From assembly GCA_013433145.1 (NCBI GenBank), contig CM024174.1:12715484-12779483 (forward strand): DNA of 64,000 nucleotides, given 5' to 3'. The stretch is from Ascaris suum. Its lineage: Eukaryota > Nematoda > Chromadorea > Rhabditida > Ascarididae. This document shows positions 41,062 through 63,534 of this stretch, one piece after another (positions within the stretch are counted from its first letter, which is position 1; each line of letters starts with the position of its first letter). Position numbers and translations under genes: made by a program. The notes under the pieces were generated by a model that ran no database searches, had not been told where the DNA came from, and was given only the letters and a program-made list of their open reading frames with translations.

Positions 41062-43967
41062 GTGCAGTTCCACCCATTCTTTATTGTATAAATAAAGACT
41101 TTTATTATTAGAGCCGTTCGGTAGCAAGCGTTTGCATTGACCTATAGATACAAGAAATTTCGAAAATGATGAAGCCTTAAGTGCCGCCATACATCCAAGT
41201 AAAGTGAACATGATTGCTCTATCAAACAAGCGCTTCCATGCATGCCAAAACGTTAAATCAGCGACGATAAAGTTAACGAAGAGGTCGTTTCTTCTCATCG
41301 GACGAGCTACAAATTCCGCAGCCATATGGAGCAACACAACTTCCTGTTGTCCGTGGTTTGAAATGGGTTTCGATTAAATTCGGTGTTGGTCCTTGCCGCC
41401 AGCGGAAGCACGTTTAACTCATAACCATTCCGGTGTGGCTTAAAGTCATTCCTGAGTGAGCCATCTACACTATCATAAACGCGATCGAGCCGAACTATGT
41501 CTTCATGACGAGTACCTCTAAACCCTTTTTTTGTCGCAGCTGAGACGAATATCGGATTTTACTGGGTCACGCTGAAAACAACGGTAATCAGCCGAGATTG
41601 CAATTGGACTCTGAAGGCTTTCTCCTATGTCGACCAAAAGTATTTCAAATATTTTCTGATTCACTCGTTAGGGGGTGATACAAATTATGGATGTACACTT
41701 AAATGTAAACACACAACGTCCCATATAACGCAGTTTCAAAAAAAAGATGCAATAATAAGCAAATGAAACAACGTTGCATTTAATTGCAACAAAATCGACT
41801 ACGCAGACGAACCACTCTGCGACGATCAATGAGGTTTGTAGAGCCGTTTCTTGGCGTTGCTCGCACACAACGATATACGCACGCACTATACGGTTGCGAA
41901 ATGCGCATGATGCGTTCACATGAGATGGATGATGGATGGATGGTCGAAACGATCGCAGGGGAAGAGTGGAAGAACGGTATATGTCACCGTAATGTAATTG
42001 CACTGGTATCATTTAGTTGGAGATAATCTAGTAGGATCGAGCGTTGCGGGTTTATATTACCCACTGCATTTGTAAGTAAAACCGCGTAACACTGAAGGTC
42101 AATCGCAGCCGCAAAAAAACGAGTAAGAAAGGAGACTGTAAACTTCTTTGAGTATTGTCGTTGAGGTAATTTATCGATCACTACAATATGATAGCATATG
42201 TAAGATAATGAAATATCTTTCGAGTTCCAACTCACCCCTCCGATTTGAATGAATAGATGAAATTTTATTTCCATAGTGATCAACTTCATTTGCTTGTAAA
42301 AACAGCGACAATATCGATCCACAATAAACGTGAAGAACGGATTAAGTGAAATGAAGAAGAGAGAGCTTCGGAAAGTTTTCACTAAGAACGAATCACTTGC
42401 CGCGAGCTTCATTTAAAAATTCCTCACCTTATGAGAAAAATCCCGCGGCTGATGGCGCTAGCTCGAATATATCCATCCCCTTTATCTATTCATGAATAAT
42501 TTAATGCTTCTTCTTTATATTCATGCAATATGTGAAAATATTTTCCTATAGATGAATACATTTATTATTCGTCCACAATAAAGAATACAACAAAATTCAT
42601 TATTATCGGAACTTTGTAGGCATATATTTTTCGCATTCAATTTCAATTTGTCTCTCCAACACTGCTTTATAGTGCTGTTACTATTTCTTTGCCATTAGAA
42701 ATATATGATAAACGATGATTACTTCAAGTACAGATTTCTAAAGCGTGCTCACAAATTTAATATCAATTGTATTCTCGTTATTGACGTTATAGGCCACTCA
42801 TCAGGCGTCACGCATTAACCGTATTATTACAGCCGATGAGCTCTAAGCCAAGAATGATGGCAAGCAAGTGCTATCGCAGTGGCCGAGTGCTTCGGCATTC
42901 TTTTAACAAACGGCAGGCCGCAGTGTTGAGCTCATCTGAGCATACGACTTTCATTTTTCAAAAACTAACAACTTAGTGGTTTACCTAACAGATTAAGGAG
43001 CATCGAGGAACACGGTTCTCCATAAAGTGAGCAGTTCGGTGGGATATGATAGAACCGAACGGAAATGGTAGGGAACAATATGCAACGAACGAGCACTTTT
43101 GGATGCGTTCAGAGCAGTCATTATTGAAACTGCTCAAGTATTACAAATAAAACCGTCAACCCTATTAACAAATCGCACAGAGGTGATGAAAAAGTTGTAT
43201 GGTTTGACGGTGAGGTATAACGATGGCGGGAAGATGAGTTTCTTGGTAGGGCGGGGTGGACAGGTACAACGCATTCCAGGATTAGGGCATTGTTGGGGGA
43301 GATGATGGATGAATTGATAGCGCTGTTGACAGTAATCGATAACGGTATCATTCAGTGATTACTGTATTTGTAGACGATCTGTGAATGAGTTGCAGCACTT
43401 GAATGGTTATTCTTGGACACAATTTTTATAGGCCGAAAGGGTGACAACCCCAACACACTTCCTTGAAGAATAATGCTGGTCAATTCATCTCTTCGTGACA
43501 ACGACTCTCCTACTTTAGCTCTGGACAAACGATCAAGAAGAAGTAATTCTGTCCCCTTCAACAGTGAACCCGACAGGCAATGATCTCCTAATTCCTATAC
43601 AGATTAACCCCAAATGTTTTTGTTTTGTCTGCATTTACTATATTTGTTTGGATTTTCTGATATACAGCAGCAGCCCAGTCACCTACACTGGAATTACTTC
43701 AGAGGGCTGAAATCGGTAAAGCAAAAAACCGTATTGCACACGATTCACCAGCTCGATAACTGGCCGATCACGTAGCGTGGCACTCTTCCTTGAGCTTGTC
43801 CAATTTACTGCATAAATCTAGGTGGGTTTTCTTCAGCATGCCACTGACAACGGTAGTTTCCCAAGGCGACGCAATTGAAATGCAGGAAATGCTTCTCTCA
43901 GAAATCATACATACAAGGATGCAAACTGTGTCTAGCCAAGTTTAATAGGAGACATGTTAGAAGCACA

Positions 43968-43985
43968 CCCCCCCCCCCCCCCCCC
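43968..43985. repeat. Poly-C tract (18)
   Basis: Eighteen consecutive C on the plus strand. Confidence 0.97.
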
Positions 43986-46137
43986 AACTTACGAAACTGC
44001 TGACGGATAATATTGATTGACAATAGTGATTATGGATATGTATAGCAGCTATATGCTAAATGATAGCAGCCACAAAAAAAATGTTTCGATGAGGGGGATC
44101 TCGGGGAGCAAAAATATGCAAAAATTGAGTGGTAACTCAATTACTGAGTTATAGTCACGAAGTAGTTTCTTGTGAGAATATCTGATAAAATTATAAAGTC
44201 CATGAGATTAATAGAAAAGCGTAAGATCCAGAATGAGTTACAACTTTTCTTAGTGATTAACGATAACCGACGAACATCGAACTGCAAACATTGAACATCA
44301 ATTACACATATTCTTAACAATCCATCGATCACCTTCTGACAACCCCAACGGTCTTAGTTCATTGTAGGAAAGCACACTTCTCTCCAGCATAGATTTGCCC
44401 TCATGATCTTGTTTTGCTTTCGACACGTTCATGTTCTCAGCAAACATTCTCCTCGTTAAAGTCTGGATGCAAACATGTGGTTCAACTTCTGACGCCGCCC
44501 TCTCTTTCAACATCTTCCTACTTGCTTCCTAAACCGTTGAGGAGCGCAGCATAAGAACTAGCTCTACATAGCTGTAGGATGGAAGCCAAGATATTTACTA
44601 CGTTCTTTCGAGGACAGTTTGTGATTTCATTAATCTAGGTGACCGCAGCTTGCAAGAAGGACACATGAGGCGAGACCATGCTGTACTTACTAAGGCTGGA
44701 CAAAGTTTCGTAACAACCAGCGAAAATTGTGGAATAGAGGTGTAACACAGGTAAGCAAATGGCATTCACATGTCACTGCTGGTAATGCTTATACAATGAC
44801 TGCCAGTGGTTCACACGTGCAGTATTTGCATATCAACGCTTGCCGCATCCTCGTTGCCCTATTCCGTTGCACTGTTGACTGCAATTAGTTCTTTATGTCG
44901 GCTATTACTGCATGTTTGTGTCGCTCTCCTTTCACAAGGACAACTCGTTTTAGCGTCGCTTTAGAATTCTTGTATAGGTTTCTATTTGCAACTCTTATAC
45001 TAAACGAATTATTCCTCACAACACAGGACCCATGTCATAAATTTCAGCTTTTTGGGGTCACACTGACATATGTTCTATTCAAACTGCCCATATACACAAC
45101 ATCTAGGTATAACATTTCCATAATTAAACTAACGTTGTGCAAGCAACAGCGTCCTCGCTAGGATTCTTTAAGCTCCAATGTGCTTGACCTTCACAACTTG
45201 CGCTGTTGCAATTTGGACCCAAATGGAAGTTACGAAATATGGGTGTGGGATTGCGAGAAGTCATTTGAAACTCAACTTTTGTTTCAAATATGGTTACTTT
45301 GCTTGCAGAGAGAAAACTCCACCTTCAGCGATAAATAAATAAAAACCGGGACCTCACTGATAAAAAATTTGTCTTTCTGCAATCCGTAGCTAGTTTCCAG
45401 CCGTCTGGCTAGATTGACTACCTCCTTCCGGCTGCGTGAGGCAAATAGTGCACTCTGAATCCGTTGCGGCTGAAGAACTGAATTTGTAGTTTCTAACATA
45501 TTCTACGTTGGTGGGTGTTGTAGTATTTCAATGCATTTAGTGCCCGCCCTACCACTAAATTCAGGTCAAATGGCCATCCTTTAACCGTTATTTTGCTTGT
45601 ACCTCAATAGATAATTTGACAAACTGTATCATATTTGGCCGACAGTCATTTTCACATCCGTTTTCCAACTTTCGATCTGCTAAAAGTGCTTAGTATTTGT
45701 ATAATCTCAGGAAGCATCAGCCGTTACTTCTCGGCCGGGACGTCATATCACCTTGATCTTATCCCTTACTCTGGTCTTGAATTTCGCACTGTACCTAAAC
45801 AGGGAATGAGCAGCGTCTGCATTAAACTCGGACTTGGATCGACCACAGCCAGGATCAGGATCCGATGAAGCGTCGGCAAATTTCATTTTAAAGCTAAGCA
45901 CGTTTCAATCTACTGTAGTCGAAAGCTGTCAAATTTAAAATTTTTTCTGCTGGCAATAGATGCCTTTCGTCCGTTCCAACGCGTTTTCCGAACCCATCTT
46001 TAGCGGTTTTTTTGTGGTCACAGGTAATTTGTGCTATCGAGGTAGATGCCATTAATTCTTCCATGGTATAATGTCATGGTACACTGCACTGCCCGCACTA
46101 AGCGTCCTTTCTTGCATTACCCTTCATAACAGGCGAA

Positions 46138-46143
46138 TTTATT
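46138..46143 (-). promoter_or_regulatory. Poly(A) signal AATAAA of pas-4
   Basis: AATAAA on the minus strand about 200 nt after the pas-4 stop. It is the nearest canonical signal I found downstream. Confidence 0.45.
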
Positions 46144-46341
46144 ATTTTCAGCAAAGTGATACGAACACAACAAAAGAACGACAAACAACATATTTGCATA
46201 GTCAGAAAACGAGCTCCACCTAAAACACTCGAATTACGACAATCGGAATATTCTGAAGTGAAGTGAAAACAACTACACTTCCACAGAAACTGATTATACC
46301 TCTGAGAATGGCGAAGCAAAAGAAAACAGGAAATGGATTAT

Positions 46342-55308
<8,967 letters not shown>

Positions 55309-56571
55309 TTAAATATACAATAGAGGAAGCAGTGCACAAAACAAGCACAGCAAAGATCCTGCTACCAGTTTACGCACTAACAGGGACGCCACATCTACTT
55401 ACGAGGATTTTGTTCCGCTCCTCTCACGCCGTAAAATTCCTCAACCGCTTCATTCGCTCCAAGAGACTTTCGGCTACTTTCATTTGCCTCTAAAAATCTT
55501 TAGAGCTGTTTGCTTCTCCCTCTTGAAAAATCCCCTTCCCCCTTAACGTTCTAAGTTCTTCGCATGGTCGCGATCCAAAAACTATGTTTAGCTGCTGAAA
55601 GTCACTTGTTACTACCTTGTTACCTGAGGATCTCGCGTACAATATCTCCTAAGGAACAATCATCCGTTGTTATTGCGTGAGGTTACAAAACCTTCACACA
55701 CTCCTTTTTGGAGTTCCAAGTATGAATGGACTTCTGAGCGTGCTTTCGTGCATACTAAGACTGCTTCTACTTTTTTTTTCACAGCTTTTTTTCCAGACAA
55801 GTTCGCGGGTTGTGGCGTTTCGGATCTTTCCGCGCACTTCATTATGACATAAAATTGAGGGAAGGTTGTAGATAGGACCTACCTAAATGTGTTAGCAAAC
55901 TTAAGGAGCAGACTACCGCGACAACACTGCCTCTCTGAGGCACTACTTGCACAACCACCCCCTGCCACGCCAAGAACAAAAGTGAACAGCAAGGTGAACA
56001 AAGATCGACGAACAAGATTCAACGGTACCATAAAAACCAATACAGATTGCGCGCTGTACTGTATGCAAAATTGAACGACCTAGCTATAACTCTGGAGTAA
56101 TCTAGGGAAGACTGCCTTCTCAAGCTCCGCCTGCATCCGCCCTTGTCCTGGAAATCCTGCTGCCTCTGTCGTTTGTCCGGATAGTCCTGGTGGGATTTTT
56201 TTTAGCAACGACCGAAGGCAAAAAACACTGAAGTAGCTCGTTACCGCTAAGCTGGTAGCACGTTTGAAAAGAGTTGTCGAAAGTCTTTCTGTGTGCCGAA
56301 AACACATCATTAAATCGCATACTGAGTACAGCATTCACAACCAACCAGCGCAAACTTCTGTGATAATGCAATCGGTTCGGCGCACTTAGCCACAAGCTTA
56401 CGCGCACGGGAGAGATAGATGAAAATCCGCTCATCATCACAAATTCTGACTCCCTCTATCTGCTTCCCGTACACCATGCTCCTAGCAGATTTTCCATGAC
56501 AACAGAAAAAAAGTTGTCGTAAACGATTCGGGAAAAAATTCGGCAAAACTTATCCCCTCTCTTCCTCCTTC

Positions 56572-56575
<4 letters not shown>

Positions 56576-56658
<83 letters not shown>
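56576..56658. repeat. (AT)n microsatellite, about 83 bp
   Basis: Uninterrupted AT units between pas-4 and the next minus-strand gene. Confidence 0.97.
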
Positions 56659-56662
<4 letters not shown>

Positions 56663-57177
56663 TCTTTAGCTTGTCCTCGAATGGCGATACCATAATTGGT
56701 ATATCAGTTCAGCAGTGAATGCGCATCAAACTACACATACTACACCTCTAAAGATTCGCCGTTTCGTGCAATAATTGCAAGTGTCGCAATCAATTTTCCA
56801 ACATAGGCGAATAATCCTTAATCATTGTTTTCCATTCGCTGTGACTTTCCAATAAACCTGCTTTAGGATTATTCGGATAGGGTTATTCACATTCACGTAT
56901 GAATATATCTTAGAATGGGAGTTGCAGCTTTGATGTATGCTCACTTAGTGCTGCATCGAGAGTCTGAAATGCTGCAGTTTTGCCTCATTTAATTCGATGA
57001 ATTTCTAGCACAAGTAATCAGAATCACATTTTCGACAACATGCATTTCGTAATTTTTGCATAACGCATAATAGCTTTAAAGTTAGTATGATTTTTATGTA
57101 CGCGTAATGTTTTAGATTAGCCATTCAATAGTTCGAATACGGCTCGTTAAGTAGAGTAGTTAAATCAGGCTCACCTA

Positions 57178-57183
57178 TTTATT
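57178..57183 (-). promoter_or_regulatory. Poly(A) signal AATAAA of the 57-61 kb gene
   Basis: AATAAA on the minus strand 14 nt after the TGA at 57197, consistent with the end of the unknown 225-residue gene. Confidence 0.55.
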
Positions 57184-57196
57184 AAATGCGTGGCAG

Positions 57197-60100
57197 TCAC
57201 GGTAAGTGGTCACTTGGTGACCCGAACGGCGACGGGTTTAATGACTGCATTCTTGTATCCGACGGTGGCAAACGGTATGTTGACCTCAATTCTTTTCATA
57301 GCCGTAGTGATGCTTAGAAATAGATAGGAAAGTAGGCCTAAGTAGCACCGGCTTAAAAGCCGATCGACCCTAAAAATTGACGTTTCTAGATCATTTATGG
57401 ACACAGGAGCTCTATGACTGTTACGACCAAGTTATTGAGTGCAGTTGAAAAGGGGGAAGGAGCGTACATTAAAACTTTTTAATGAACTAGGGAAGAGAAA
57501 TAGCAAGTGAGAAAGCTCGCCAGAGAAGCTGATACGAGGTGCGCCTCCACAAACCTTTCAGCTGATCAGCCTGCCATAATGCACTCTGCAGATGGGAATT
57601 TGCGAGCGCTATATGGTCCTGCATGGCTAATGTTAATAAAGAATCACGAAAGGTTTTCTTTTCATCAATTCCGGTAACAGCGGTGAAGCTATTTAAGCTG
57701 AAGTCGGCCGAGATGTCTAAGCTGAAGGACATTTGCACTCTGATTCGACTTTGTGCTCCACATGGAGCGTGAAAGCATTATGAAATGAATGACTGTAGCT
57801 CATTATTATATACTGAAAACGGGTCATCTATAGGCCGTTAAATTTTTTCTTGGAGCAGACTCCAAACAGTAGTTACTCTGCATAGGAAACCATAGCCCCA
57901 AATGTCTTCGATGCGATATTTCTTCATACGAAGAGGCGTCGTAAAATCTTACGTTTGTGGTAACCTACTGTTTTGAAAAACTGGGCAATAAAAACTACGT
58001 CTGGAAAGAAGGAGACACGAGGAGATGAATAAGTTCAGTTGAATAGGTCATTTAATCTCGATCATTAGCTTTGGACCAATAATGAGTATAATCTTTTGTG
58101 GAGACCAGAGAGGTTTCTGCTTAAGCGCGTCATCAGAAATGTTGTGAGAAAATTTTTCTGAGAACAACATATTTCTCATATGCTGCGACCAGTATTTGCA
58201 ATTATGCGCATGTTCGATATTTAACGGTTTAAGGATTGCTTTTTATTTAAAAAACCTTTTACGTCCCCAGATGGCACTCATATAATTCTCCAGGCAGCTG
58301 AACCCATATCTGAATTCTGAAGTTCTCCCTGCATGGTTCTTTGAGCCGAGGCCATGACACATATAAGCGATCAACTACGAGTTTCTCGATATTCTGCATC
58401 TGCTTGGCCACCATCAAACTCAAAGAGCGGCATTTACGGGAGTGCTGGATTCGTTATAAAATTGTGGGGTGCGTCCTCTTGAAATAAGGCCGCATCGTAA
58501 TGTAGAACGCTTTCTGCTATACGTGATATGGGAGTTCTGTCGGTTTCTTCCGATTCCTTCATCACAAAAAAGTGCAGCGCAAAAAGTGCAACTTCGCGAC
58601 ATGAGATGAGTTAACATATTCGGCTAGAATATATACCAAGAATCAATAACCAAAATTATGAAGTGAACCTCTCATGGTCCGTTTTCATACATTTCGCAGC
58701 CACGTCCAGCACAGCGCAATCTTCGGTAAGTACTCCCGAAATTCATAACGCAACTTAAATAGTTGCTGTTGAAACAAAACAAAGCAAAGCTTTCGATACA
58801 AATAACAAGAAATTTCGGTACCTAAATTTATCGCTCAGTTCTGTTGGTTTCCCAAAACAATGATGATGAGGGGTTCACAGAGTGATAACCGCTGACAAGA
58901 ACTCAGGAAGTGAAAAGCACTAACCGTAGATTGGCGCATAGTAAGATCTTGTCGAGGAACTTTTGGCACATTTGTGTCGCTATCTTTCCTATCGTAGGTA
59001 TTACCGCTTGCTTCCGACAATAATACTGCGGACGCCATGCTCCGTGGTTCAACCAACAGGTCGTCGGTGACACATCGATTGTAGTGATTGCTCCCGACTG
59101 GACTCAATCAGGGAGTTATGGAATTTCCCAACGGTATCGGGACGCCAGACCAGACCAGGACAAGTAGGCTAAAGCTTATTTAGGATAAGAGGGGAGGAAG
59201 GTTTGATAGTTCCAGAGAGGTCAGAGCAGGTTAGGTGAATATGCGTTTGTTTTTTTTGCCAGTGTGTCTCACTGGTAAAGTTGGGCGAACAAAAATTCGA
59301 AGCCATGGGGAAAGGGGGGTAGGAAGAGAGGGGAGAGGAGGAGAGGAGTACGAATGCTGTATAACTCACTAAAGCTCGTTCATGTTTAGTCGAAGTATCT
59401 GTATGCCTGTTAGATGTTTTCGACATGGAACTTTAGCAGTTGCAGCTATCGTTTCAAAAGCAACCAAACAAGATCGTGAGTGGGGTGATTTTCGGGGCGA
59501 GGTTGTCAGGTCGATGGAGTCGGATGACCCCGTTCTCGATCACTTCCGCTGCAGTCTTCTGAAGATTCCAGATTGGTCATGAAGCCAACATGTGTAAAAC
59601 TTTGTGAAGGAGTGGTTTGGCATGTTTTCCTGTGCTTTTGAAAATTTGCGCATTTTGTCGACATCATTTTTTGCGCACATTTGTTTATTTTCGTCTGTCT
59701 ATCTATTACATTCATCTGAGAAGATTGCAGAGCTTCGAAATAAGAAATTCACTCAGCGAAATGTACATCATAGCCGAGACTTCTGCTAAAAAAGTTTTTT
59801 GCGTTATCTTGCAGTAATAAAAAGAGTTAGAAGTATTTTAACGTGGGAAAAAATTTGCCACATTTGACTCCGATCAATTTTCTATTTATGCCGCACGGCT
59901 CATCAGTGAAAACTGATCGATCTTTAGTTTAGTGTTCGAATCATTTAATGTAGGGATGCATTGTTCTGTATATTTGTTATCGGCTGATAGCTTATGAAAT
60001 TTCTTGTCAAATAGTGGAAAGGCAAAAGCGCACATCGTGTCACCTTCTCCGATACTCTTCTACACTCATTTCAAGTAACGCAAGTTTTTGAAAGATATTA

Positions 60101-61345
60101 CAAGCAATGCTTTGCTGCTTTGTTGAACTCCAATTACGTTAATACGTACAATTAGGTGCCACTTATCTAGTGCACTACTATCGTCCTTTCCTCTGTCACG
60201 GATAAAGCTTGCTAAATGTGCCCTCCTTAATATTGCCGTTAATAATGGCATTAATAGTTAGTAATACTGATTAATATAGACGCTAAAATAATAGCGCTGA
60301 TAACTAATACTAGGGCTGTTTCTACTAGCATTATCTTGTACTAGGAGCAGTACTAATATGAATATTAATGCTGCCACTAGAACTAATTAGTGTTAACATA
60401 ACGGCATCATTGCTTGTTATAAAAGCATGTAGTAAAATTATTTGTCTGGCCACTTGTTTTTGATATGGGGGCTGAGGAATGAATGAGCCAGGATAGTAAA
60501 AATTCGTGACTTCAACTCCAATGCCGGGAAAGAATGTAGTCTATCAATATAACACTAATTCCAAGAGCTAAAGGTTTGACCTCTTGACTCCGATTCCTCA
60601 CGGAGCAAAGACTTGGCTCCTGGAGTACATTGAGGAAAAACTCGTCTTCGGAGTTGCATAGACGCGCACGATTGGCAGGGAGGTGCACCTAGTCAACAAG
60701 CGTATCCTACAAGACTCCTGCATTTGCAACAAAAATTTCTTCGATTTTTTCATATCCATTTGTGGAAGAAGTGCCCTGCTTAAAGTGTATAATACAGGAA
60801 AAGGTCTGGTCGGTAAAAGTGGACCGTTGGGTGCAATAACACTAACTTCATATCAACAAAATCAATTTGCCGTGTTTCGATGATTTTTATGCATTTAGGT
60901 TGTTGACTTCTTTCGAAAAGAGAATGGGCGATTGGTTTAAGTGAGATGCATATATAAGATAACCCAGGAAATAACAATTCGTCCGAAAATCTTTTTTATC
61001 TGGTTGGCTGGTCGTCTACGCTTCTGAAATTTTTATTTTTTGGAGGATGTGTTGCTGCACTTCTCAGTAGTTACAACTTCATATATCTGCATTTCCCTGC
61101 TTCTGCTCCCCATCATCTTTTTTTAACTGGTTCAGTGCAGGTATTGTGCTTCCATGTCCCATTCGCTGTTTTTGTCGGCATTCAAAGAATAGTAAACTAG
61201 TACTGCATTGCCTCGGAGGGGGCGCCGACCTCCCCATACCTCCTTCATCCCCTATTTCATGCTCCGTCTCTCTACACCTCATTTGCTCTTGACTACTTGA
61301 AAAATAGCCAGACTGGTCGGAATTTCGATAGATAGATTCGGTCAT
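57197..61345 (-). CDS. Unrecognised 225-residue protein, complete five-exon model
   Basis: Exons 61345-61240 (MTESIYRNSDQSGYF), 59097-58925, 58556-58438, 57739-57555 and 57291-57197 join with every phase matching (1, 0, 2, 1) and no internal stop. Splice sites: donors GTATGG, GTTAGT, GTAAAT, GTTTGT; acceptors GAGTCCAG, GATGAAG, CGAATCAG, TGAAAAG, the last being the weakest. Residues about 36-130 are acidic and Ser/Thr-rich. About 131-190 contain a more ordered part (MSFSLDISADFSLNSF, then a likely helix TLAMQDHIALANSHLQSALW). The tail is Ser/Pro-rich (LNPSPFGSPSDHLP). There is no signal peptide or membrane segment, so it is probably intracellular. If the alternative acceptor TTTCTAAG is used, the protein ends about 27 residues sooner. 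I cannot name a family. An in-frame ATG at 59038 is a possible shorter start. Confidence 0.6.
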
Positions 61346-62153
61346 ATATGGGGAGATAGATGGGCGAGGAAACAAAGAATCACATGGAAATTGGTTGGGT
61401 GAAGACAGAAGGAAGTATGTGCTCGCTGAGTGCTGCACACAGAAAATGTTCAGATTCGTAGTCAGCAAGCAACTCGTCATTCGTCGCCTTCCCGCATGGG
61501 TACCGTTGATTGAAAGCCACACTGACGGGAGCACGCTTTACTACACGATTCGGACAACGATATCAACTGAAGTTGTTAGAGCTCTATGTTCGCTATGAAT
61601 AGTTTTGCTGACTTTGCATCTTGGCAAAACAGATTGTTTGGATTAGAACTCTGTAATTTGATGCGTCCAATTGGAGACGAGCTCATTCTTTACACCCACC
61701 CATCCGTTGATCCATAACAACCTCATATGTGCCTCTTTGCATTTACGATCCTAATAAAAGAAATTGAGCGAATTTTCACCCTCTAATTTTCTTCGGAGTT
61801 TTCCTTAAAATTTCATATATTCATTCCCTGATGATTAGCTAGAACACAACAAGAATCCTTGTGAATGCAATAATTGGATATTTCAATGCTGCCAACTATT
61901 GACATGTGGGTAGATAGTCAAGCGAACACAGCAGTGTGTTTTGGACTTCTCCGATTTCAACACACTGCAGGCAGTGAACTTTGAACATAAGTGAGTTAAA
62001 GTGCTCATATTGTGCTTTCTTACAGTCACACTTTAAACTTAATTTCGATTAGATATTTGGTCTTTACAGAAATAACATAATCGAGATCTTTCCTCATTAA
62101 ACGCGTAATAAGAGTCGTGTCGTATTACTTAACAAGAGGTGGATTTCTTTCAG
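61346..62153. other. Intergenic or upstream intron region
   Basis: Lies between the divergent minus-strand gene starting at 61345 and the first plus-strand exon found at 62154. It may hold a shared promoter and the missing 5' exons of the plus-strand gene. The open frame 61395-61598 (plus) shows no known domain. Confidence 0.4.
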
Positions 62154-63534
62154 CTTGATGACATCACAAATTTTCTCCAAAATAACTGTGCTGTACCCAA
62201 CGACTGGCTTCGTCTGGAATTGCTTTTGGATGAGGTACTTCGCACAGTTGTTGGTTTTCACGATTTCTCAAGTTGGGTTGTAATGTAGCTGAAACGTTTC
62301 GAGGAGTCTTCTGCTTTTGAGCAGATAAGATTTAGAACAGTTCATTGAATAGATATGATGGAAGGCAACAAGAAATTGACGCGGAGAAAATATGGATATT
62401 GCAGAAAAATTGCGATTCCTCGGGTAGCCTTTATGAGAAAGAGTTCTATGGTCATGTGGCTAAAATAGTGAAACAAGTAAGGAACATTTCAATGACTTGC
62501 ATCGATGCCTTCACGAGTCATTAAAATATGATCGAGTGTCTCACATCAAGCTGTTCATCTTTCTTCCGCTGATTGACCCAAGCGATGGACAGCGGGTAGC
62601 CAGCGATCAAAATTTCACTTGTCGTTAACTCGACCAAGGCTCGGCTGATGGTCGGGATGAGAACATGTAACCAGGGCAGAATGTTGGCCAGCCTTGATAT
62701 CAAATTGACTGGGCATAAAAATACCATTGCGGGCGAGCTTAAGAGGTTCCGTATTAAAAAACTTTGAAAGGATTTGTGATCGCAATTTCGAGCGTGTAAT
62801 TGTTTGGCGTTATATAGTTCTTTGGCCTGCCTTCCTTGTTTCGTCAAACACTCGTCTAGAAAGTTGTCGTCAACGGAGACTAAGCACAACATGAGCAGCG
62901 ATTCGAAAGAAAACTTGATAGGTAGATTTGAACCACCTCAGTTTGTGATCGCTTGCGTGTAAAACTGAATTCAACAGGCTGACAAATGGAAACTGAAGGC
63001 GATCGAAGACGCCGTACTCACGAGATTTGCTTACGACGTCACGCAAGAGAACTGCATAGCCGTATGGAAATCCTGCAAAGATCACTCGTCCATTCACACT
63101 AATAAGGTTGTTTTGAGCATCGCTAATCATTCTTCACCTGATCAATTTTTCAATGAAACTTAGAGTTTCGGAAACACTGAACGGTAGCTGGTCTAGCTGG
63201 CACACGACAGGACCAAGAGATAAATAACTGATATCATTAGTCCTCTTCCTTTCCCCTCGGCACCACAGTACGTGCAAAGATCGACTTGCACAACCTGCGT
63301 TATAGAGATCCTTCCCCTAGCATCCTCTATCGCTCGCGGTTGAGAGAGCCTTTTGTTGAACAAAGCAATCTTTGTGGAATGTTCTTCTAAGCAGATTTAT
63401 TAAAGGTGTTCCACTACTTACTATATGTGTTAAATGAAGCGATCAAGCATAAACGGAACCTGGATTTCTATCAAATTAAAGTTGACGATCTTATGGAGAT
63501 ACTTACATCGGATTTTTTAAACGTTCGCAGCGAG
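62154..63534 (+). CDS. Probable BTB-BACK (Kelch-type) protein, partial
   Basis: Five phase-0 exons: 62154-62234 (LDDITNFLQNNCAVPNDW), 62405-62476, 62518-62595, 62978-63106 and 63406-63534. The last two read as a BACK domain: ENCIAVWKSCKDHSS, then a helix-rich stretch, then DDLMEILTSDFLNVRSE, which matches the family pattern LxxILxSDxLNVRSE just before the loop to the next helix. BTB-BACK proteins are usually adaptors for cullin-3 ubiquitin ligases, with Kelch repeats after BACK. Upstream exons should hold the BTB fold but are too diverged for me to mark its motifs. The gene is open at both ends; the 3' exons lie beyond 64000 or are unrecognised in the last 0.5 kb. The intron 62477-62517 is only 41 nt, so exons 2 and 3 are the least secure. 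Confidence 0.6.

Larger units (their letters stand above)
40099..46137. other. No firm gene
   Basis: Contains an (AT)n tract at 40971-41056 and a poly-C tract at 43968-43985. Open frames such as 41984-42412 (minus), 43099-43305 (plus) and 44298-44513 (minus) show no splice-supported chain or known domain. The segment 41350-41620 is locally GC-richer and may be repeat-derived. Confidence 0.45.

Noticed and set aside
44298..44513. 71-residue minus-strand frame starting MLKERAASEVEPHVC
   Set aside because: It looks protein-like, but no neighbouring exon, domain or transcript signal supports it; possibly a repeat remnant.
62521..63130. Minus-strand frames starting MLCLVSVDDN and MISDAQNNLI
   Set aside because: They overlap the plus-strand exon chain, whose five exons share phase 0 and end in a recognisable BACK consensus; the minus frames do not join in phase.
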